NCBI GenBank assembly: GCA_964036665.1
Contig: OZ038528.1
Coordinates: 20,261,245-20,325,244 of the forward strand
DNA: 64,000 bases
Origin: Gordius sp. MW1
Lineage: Eukaryota > Nematomorpha > Gordioida > Gordea > Gordiidae
Direction: 5' to 3'
The translations under genes and the position numbers were made by a program. Each line of letters begins with the position of its first letter. Within the stretch, counting starts at the first letter, position 1. Below the pieces are notes generated by a model, which saw only the letters and a list, made by a program, of their open reading frames with translations, was not told the origin of the DNA and made no database searches. Of the stretch, positions 60,101 to 64,000 are shown piece after piece.

Positions 60101-63100
60101 TGGCCCTTTGAGTATTAAAACTTTACTGCTAAATACTTGTCATTTCCATTGACTTGACTCGTGCCCGTCCTTTACTATGATTTTTATTTTTGGCGTGGCG
60201 AGAAAGAGAGGCAAAAACAATAGATCATTAATCGGGCTGTGTTCGAGCTTTAAAAGTTTGAATTTATATACACATCTGGTAGTTAATTCTGATTGAGCTA
60301 TTAGATTCTAAAGCTGGCTCCTCAGTTATTTGAACTATAATTTTAAAGGTGTTTGAGCGGGTATCTAACTTTTGGGGTACATCTAACGTATATTAATGTT
60401 AAAGAGAAGTTTAGGGGAATTAAAAAGTCGATTTGCTTAATTAAAACTCAATAAACATTATGTGTATTGTGCTGAAGTTTAATCTAAATAGCTTTTAGCA
60501 GATTTTTCCATTATAAATTGAATATTTATGGCAATTTTTATCACTTTTTTTTGTTCGGTATGGTCACGAAAGTTGTCAAAGACGTGAGAAATAGTTAAAT
60601 ATGATTTTTTTATAAATTTAATAATAAATTTGTAGACCTTACATACTGGTCCAGGATGGGAAACCTTTGGTGGCCGAACGACATTTGAAAGAATTGGAAC
60701 AAGGACTAATGTCTTTTGATTACTTTATTAAAGACGGCCTAGTGGAATATTTGGACGTGAATGAGCTGAACGATTGTTTGGTTGCTTTATACGAATCTAA
60801 TATCACATCTAATACCACTCATTTGGAAATCGAACCCTTTACCATACTAGGTTCTTTTCCAAAAGCCTAAATTATTTTTCTTGGCGTAGACGGGAGGATG
60901 TCGATTTATTCAATTATTTACATATATATCTTAAAAAGCAAATTTAATTTTGGGAATTTATTAATTTGTTTCTTCCTAAATCTTAAAAAATTTGATGTTA
61001 CCCTCCCCCTTCCCATGGATATTTTATATCATAAAATCTTTTATGTGAAGTTTAAGTTAGTCCCAGTTGTTTTTGGGTTAAAATTTGATACACGAACTTT
61101 AAATGCATAATCGCCTTAGATTTGGATAATTAATGAATCACCAATGTTCTACTAGAATTTTTACATAAAAGTTGAAACCAAATAGCGTTTGGACGCTCAA
61201 ATTTCCCCCATGACTTAGAATTTTATTACAAATCGTAATTGTCTGAGTACGACGAAGCGTATATTGAAAACTTTTAAATTATAAAATATATTTATGATTT
61301 ATGCGACATAAGCAATTATTTTACATTGAATATAATGTTCATTTTAAGGAGGATAACATTTTATTATTACAATTACAGGAGTATGCGCTGGTTTAATCCC
61401 CTTCCCAGATCACAATCAATCTCCTCGTAATACCTATCAATGCGCCATGGGTAAACAAGCCATGGGAAGTATAGGTAAAATTAACAACCTATTTTTAGGT
61501 TTTATATAAATTGTTTGTGGCTGATTATGGATTTTGATCGCCATTTATTATTAAGCCTTCTACGGCTTAGGCAAAATTCATATTTCACCAGGAATACAAT
61601 ATTAATTGATCAATATTTTATAAAATCATAAGATTTAACTTAATTTTTAAAGTAAATATTTAATAAAAGCCAATGATTAATTTTTTTTTGTCATGAATAA
61701 TACCTTTAGGTTACAACCAACAAGTGCGAATAGATACCTTGCTATACCTTTTGGTTTACCCGCAGAGACCTTTGGTCAAAACGCGAACTATCGAATTGAT
61801 AGGATTCGATAAATTGCCGGCCGGCCAAAATGCTATGGTCGCGGTTATGAGTTACAGCGGATACGATATAGAGGATGCCATAATCCTCAACAAAGCATCA
61901 CTCGATCGGGGTTAGTTACGCCCCCCCCCCAAGAATTTCAAATCTCTTTTCTCAAACACTTATGAATTTAGTCTCAAAAATTAAGAGTATTGACGTTATG
62001 ACTCAGTAAAGGGGAAAAAAGAGGGGGGGGGGCAAAGTTCTTAATTTATTTATGATATATAATATGAACAAATATTTGAAGTTACTAGATCGTAGCAAAT
62101 AGCAATTATATCTGCCATCTGCTCGAGTTTATTACGGCAATCTACTCAATGCTTGAACAGATTTTGCTGCTTTGACTCGCCTCTCGAGCATTTTAATATG
62201 CTACTGTTCTGCCCAATGCACCGAACAGCGAGCACTCGTTGTACTAACGAGCATATTAAACAGCTCAGTGTGCGTGCTCGAGCAAAGCACATAGTGAGCA
62301 TTGCTCACGCGAGCAATTTAACAAATTTAGGTCCACCATTGATGAAATATTTAGTGAATGAGTGTCGTGAAGTCTTGTTCAACTTGATAATTGCCAATGG
62401 AAAAATAAGATTCTGGCATAATGTTGGAGAACTACTAATCTGTTAAAAAAAATTTTTAAAGTACCGAGTTTTTTTAATTAGTCATTCACTTTAAATCGAT
62501 TGGAAAGAGATCGCCCAAAGCCAAATACGAAGCCAGCTTTATTTTATGTCGAAAAATCGGCGTTTTAATAGCGAAATATAATTAAAAATCTTTATCTGAC
62601 ACATGGCCCTTGTTGGCTCTTGACGAATATGACGAATAGTTTTTTATTCGTATTATTTTATACTCGTTTAATTGTACATTTTATGTATCATTTTTACCTT
62701 ATAAAAGCATTTTGATGGAAAAAAAATTTCAGGTTATGGGAGATGTTTAGCTTACCGTAACGCTAAATGTACACTAAAGCGATATGCGAATCAAACGTTC
62801 GATCGTATTTTAGGTCCAACCCTAGACGCGATCACCCGTGAGCCCTTGTGGAAGCATAATTGTTTAGACGGGGATGGCATTGTGGCGGTCGGGGCTCGAA
62901 TCGAAAATAGACAAGTAAGTAACATCCCTGAGACCCCAAGTCACTCGAAAATATTAGGGAGAATGATTAGTGTCGTTTTAATTATTGATTTCGAAATTTT
63001 AACCACACAATAACTTAAAAAACAAAATTAATAAGGTATTTGTTAGTTATTAATGGATGGGCAGCTCACGAACCTTTCAAACAGCTAAGTTCGGGGTTCT

Positions 63101-64000
63101 TAGGATCCACGTTGCCTTCCCTAAATATTGAAATGGCCGAAGGAATGTTAAAAGCAGTATCGTGTTTGCCAACTTTCGATTGTTGATTTATTAATTTGAA
63201 TTTTTTCAGATTTTAGACCCCGAGTTAGACCAAGTTTTTGAAATAAAACGAAAGTTAAAGACGGTCCTTTTGGCTTCCACTATGAGCTGTGGTATTTGTC
63301 CTGAGGCTCGACTAAGAATATTCGTTATTTGCCCTTTATTTTAGTTTGGACTATAGACTAATAATACAATTGACTACTGAACATCTAATAATTATTGATG
63401 AGGCATTGATTAATAAACTAAATTCTATTAATTAATGAAATGTTAAAATAACGCTTAGAAAGAGAATCCTTTTTTTCTTTAAAAAATCTCACCATAAATG
63501 GAGTCCTAAGCTACGTAATAAATCTTAATGCAAACATCAACTGTTAGCCAGTCTACTCTATATTAGTCTATGGTTTGACCCAAATTCTAGGTCCCTAAGA
63601 TTAAACTTGTTAGAATCTTTCAAGTGGATTCATAACATTAATCTCATTCATTCTATCGTTGCAAATATACTGCACGACAAATTAAATTTAATTTCTTTGA
63701 TTATGGAGTCAGCTAGTGTTGGAAAAACGGCTGGGTTTTGTTTGGTCAACCTTTCGTTCTAGTCGACTAAACATATACAGACCTGAAGTTTTTTGGTGTG
63801 TTTTCTTAGTGGACGCCGACGAAACATAAAGAGACCAAAAAAATCTTTGGTTTCCTTATGTTTAGACGACTAAAAGCAAAGGTCGACCAAACAAAACCCA
63901 GCCTTGTTCACGACACTAGAGTTAACACTTCGTAGAAATGGAAAAAAACTAAAATTCATGTCAAATTCTAGGTGATAATTAATAAATCCATGCCCGTCGT
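48191..64000 (+). CDS. POLR3B: DNA-directed RNA polymerase III subunit RPC2, 3' truncated by the window
   Basis: Second-largest catalytic subunit of nuclear RNA polymerase III, which makes tRNAs, 5S and U6 RNA. Exons with unbroken phase: 48191-48235, 48274-48363, 49997-50238, 50614-50923, 54871-55134, 57293-57643, 58937-59267, 59836-59989, 60636-60850, 61379-61474, 61710-61910, 62733-62914 and 63972 onward; about 836 codons, where the human protein has 1133. The ATG follows an in-frame TAA. Family landmarks: [135 protein letters not shown] and [20 protein letters not shown] (the hybrid-binding region whose acidic pair lies at the active site in RPB2-type subunits). The lineage has a short N-terminus and a Ser/Gly/Asn-rich loop after THVTTD. 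Donors of introns 8, 9 and 11 are GTTAGA, GTTCTT and GTTAGT. Confidence 0.97.
48236..48273 (+). other. 38-base intron 1 of POLR3B
   Basis: GTAATT at the donor and TTATTAATTAG at the acceptor. Removing it joins a 15-codon first exon to the conserved EKWKLLPAF segment in phase 0. It is comparable to the two 32-base introns of the MIS12-like gene. Confidence 0.85.
48627..49276. mobile_element. 650-bp palindromic MITE in POLR3B intron 2, TA-flanked
   Basis: AGGGCCATTCCATG at the left and CATGAAATGGCCCT at the right are inverted, with TA on both sides (48625-48626 and 49277-49278). The inverted similarity runs through most of both halves (GTGAGGGTGTAGGC / GCCTACACCCTCAC; TTTTGGTGCATTTTGTCC / GGAACAAAATGCACCAAAA), so the intron can fold into an extended hairpin. 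A TA duplication suggests a Tc1/mariner-type mobiliser. Confidence 0.85.
49289..49446. mobile_element. CATGGGCGTAGCCA hAT MITE in POLR3B intron 2
   Basis: Starts CATGGGCGTAGCCAGG and ends TGACTATGCCCATG. Flanks CTTGTTTC (49281-49288) and CTTCTTTC (49447-49454) match at 7 of 8 bases. It stands 12 bases after the 650-bp palindrome. Confidence 0.82.
50924..52430. other. POLR3B intron 4, first part
   Basis: About 1.5 kb before the composite element. A tRNA-like 3' arm on the minus strand (GCAGGTTCGAGGCCTAC, inverse of 51449-51465) has no convincing cloverleaf. Otherwise no feature is recognised. Confidence 0.45.
52431..54704 (-). repeat. composite tandem-repeat element, copy C, inside POLR3B intron 4
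   Basis: This is the inverse of copies A and B: it begins TTAATTGCTATGCAATTTAT and ends with the CGAGGGCCGAAGGCCCGAG hairpin. Two GAGGTGCCCCACCCCTC blocks (52567 and 52627), the TAGTTAAATTGC-type units and the T-arm-like sequence (52811-52830) precede the CCAATGG array. A segment of about 760 bp, including the T-arm-like sequence and the first array units, is tandemly duplicated (about 52750-53510 and 53511-54270). Frames of 60-126 codons here are repeat artefacts. Confidence 0.8.
55165..55361. mobile_element. 197-bp foldback hAT MITE in POLR3B intron 5, exact TSD
   Basis: Left end TAGTATTGCAAAAACGGCTG and right end, inverted, TAGCGTTGTAAAAACGGCTG. Identical CTTTACAC lies on both sides (55157-55164 and 55362-55369). 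Inside, GGTCGACCAAACAAAAC-type arms make the element largely palindromic. Related copies are at 58279-58903 (split) and 63714-63918. Confidence 0.9.
56065..56110. repeat. partial CAGGCGCGTAGCCA MITE
   Basis: CCAGGCGCGTAGCCAGGATT then TTCTCAAGGGGGGAATTTTC matches the termini of the element at 9540-9836. The second end is missing. Confidence 0.6.
56430..56872. mobile_element. long-TIR element in POLR3B intron 5
   Basis: CATAGACTACATAGACTGCT at the left and, inverted, CATAGACTACATAGATTGCC at the right. Similarity continues inward through TTTTGATGAACACTACCGTC and GTTTTGCGCT to ATTCCATAAATA on both arms, about 150-170 bases each. It is related to the element at 30326-30737. A GC-rich tract starting CAGGGCTGGACGGACC follows at 56876. 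Confidence 0.75.
57710..57787. repeat. right half of a CATGGGCGTA MITE in POLR3B intron 6
   Basis: TGATCATTTTGCCCCTCC, a C-run and TTTACGCCCATGG are the family's right half. The left half is missing. Confidence 0.55.
58279..58903. mobile_element. foldback hAT MITE interrupted by a second element, POLR3B intron 6
   Basis: The left arm (58279-58425, TACTGTTGTAAAAACGGATG, GGTCGACCTTTCGTTTTAGT) and right arm (58860-58903, AACCAAAGGTCGATTAAACA) belong to the family at 55165 and 63714. Between them sits the second element at 58428-58856. Confidence 0.75.
58428..58856. mobile_element. palindromic element with about 125-bp TIRs, nested
   Basis: Left GGGGCGCGTTCGTGATGACG and right, inverted, GGGGCGTTCATGATGACGCG open arms that stay similar through AGTGGGTTTTTGGG-like, TTATCAAACTTTTCATTC and CGTGAAATTTATCATATATC. 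About 180 bases form the interior. It splits the foldback MITE, so it is the younger of the two. Confidence 0.82.
62100..62330. repeat. dispersed repeat copy in POLR3B intron 11 (unsplit relative of the hAT target)
   Basis: ATGCTTGAACAGATTTTG, GACTCGCCTCTCGAGCATTT, TATGCTACTGTTCTGCC and ATGCACC run in the same order as the two flanks of the hAT at 20188-22586, without an insertion. TGCTCGAG-type motifs recur in both senses. The 97-codon frame here derives from this repeat. Confidence 0.6.
63032..63345 (+). other. exon-like open segments inside POLR3B intron 12
   Basis: 63032-63186 reads [19 protein letters not shown] and then [13 protein letters not shown] to a stop. 63210-63344, after a TTTTTTCAG acceptor, reads [20 protein letters not shown] then [18 protein letters not shown]. 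They could splice in phase (donor GTATCG after MLKA), but neither matches RPC2, whose sequence runs directly from exon 12 to exon 13. Candidates: fragment of a nested gene or a transposon remnant. Confidence 0.35.
63714..63918. mobile_element. foldback hAT MITE in POLR3B intron 12
   Basis: TAGTGTTGGAAAAACGGCTG and inverted TAGTGTCGTGAACAAGGCTG ends, palindromic arms with TTTGGTCAACC / GGTCGACCAAA. Flanks GAGTCAGC (63706-63713) and GAGTTAAC (63919-63926) agree at 6 of 8 bases. Confidence 0.75.

Noticed and set aside
62153-62446. 97-codon frame in POLR3B intron 11
   Set aside because: Its first half is a dispersed repeat shared with the flanks of the hAT at 20188-22586.

Overview
This is AT-rich nuclear DNA of an invertebrate animal. 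The RNA polymerase III subunit gene is clearly metazoan, with GT-AG introns and the standard genetic code, and there is a rhodopsin-class neuropeptide-type receptor. Three introns of only 32, 32 and 38 bases sit beside introns of up to about 3.9 kb. That mix, the base composition and the long-tailed intronless receptor would fit a flatworm, but the phylum is an inference and a weak one.

Layout. 1-11 kb is gene-poor: two copies of a composite, non-coding tandem-repeat element (3338-5846 and 6267-7791), a hAT-type MITE (9540-9836) and a pogo-type MITE (10069-10392). 11099-14515 is an intronless G-protein-coupled receptor of 1138 residues. 14.5-31 kb is repeat-dominated: an island richer in G+C, a long (TATG)n tract, relics of at least four hAT transposon lineages, and a third, broken composite region. 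31493-32111 (minus) is a compact three-exon gene that looks like the kinetochore protein MIS12. 34978-36675 holds an exon-like sequence split by a hAT insertion with a perfect 8-bp target duplication. 37913-40405 holds the exons of a gene I do not recognise. 41-47.9 kb is again repeats, including an LTR-retrotransposon relic. 48191 to the window end is POLR3B (RPC2, second-largest subunit of RNA polymerase III), 13 exons with consistent phase, cut by the window end.

The genes do not form one pathway: a Pol III core subunit, a probable kinetochore subunit, a membrane receptor and one unknown. The theme of the window is non-autonomous DNA transposons. Several have exact target-site duplications I could read (GACATGAT, TTATAGAG, TATATGCA, CTTTACAC, AAACCTTC), several are nested, and many are large palindromes inside POLR3B introns. 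The least explained object is the composite element, whose central array repeats a conserved CCAATGG-N(about 10)-CCATTGG inverted pair and ends at a tRNA T-arm-like sequence.
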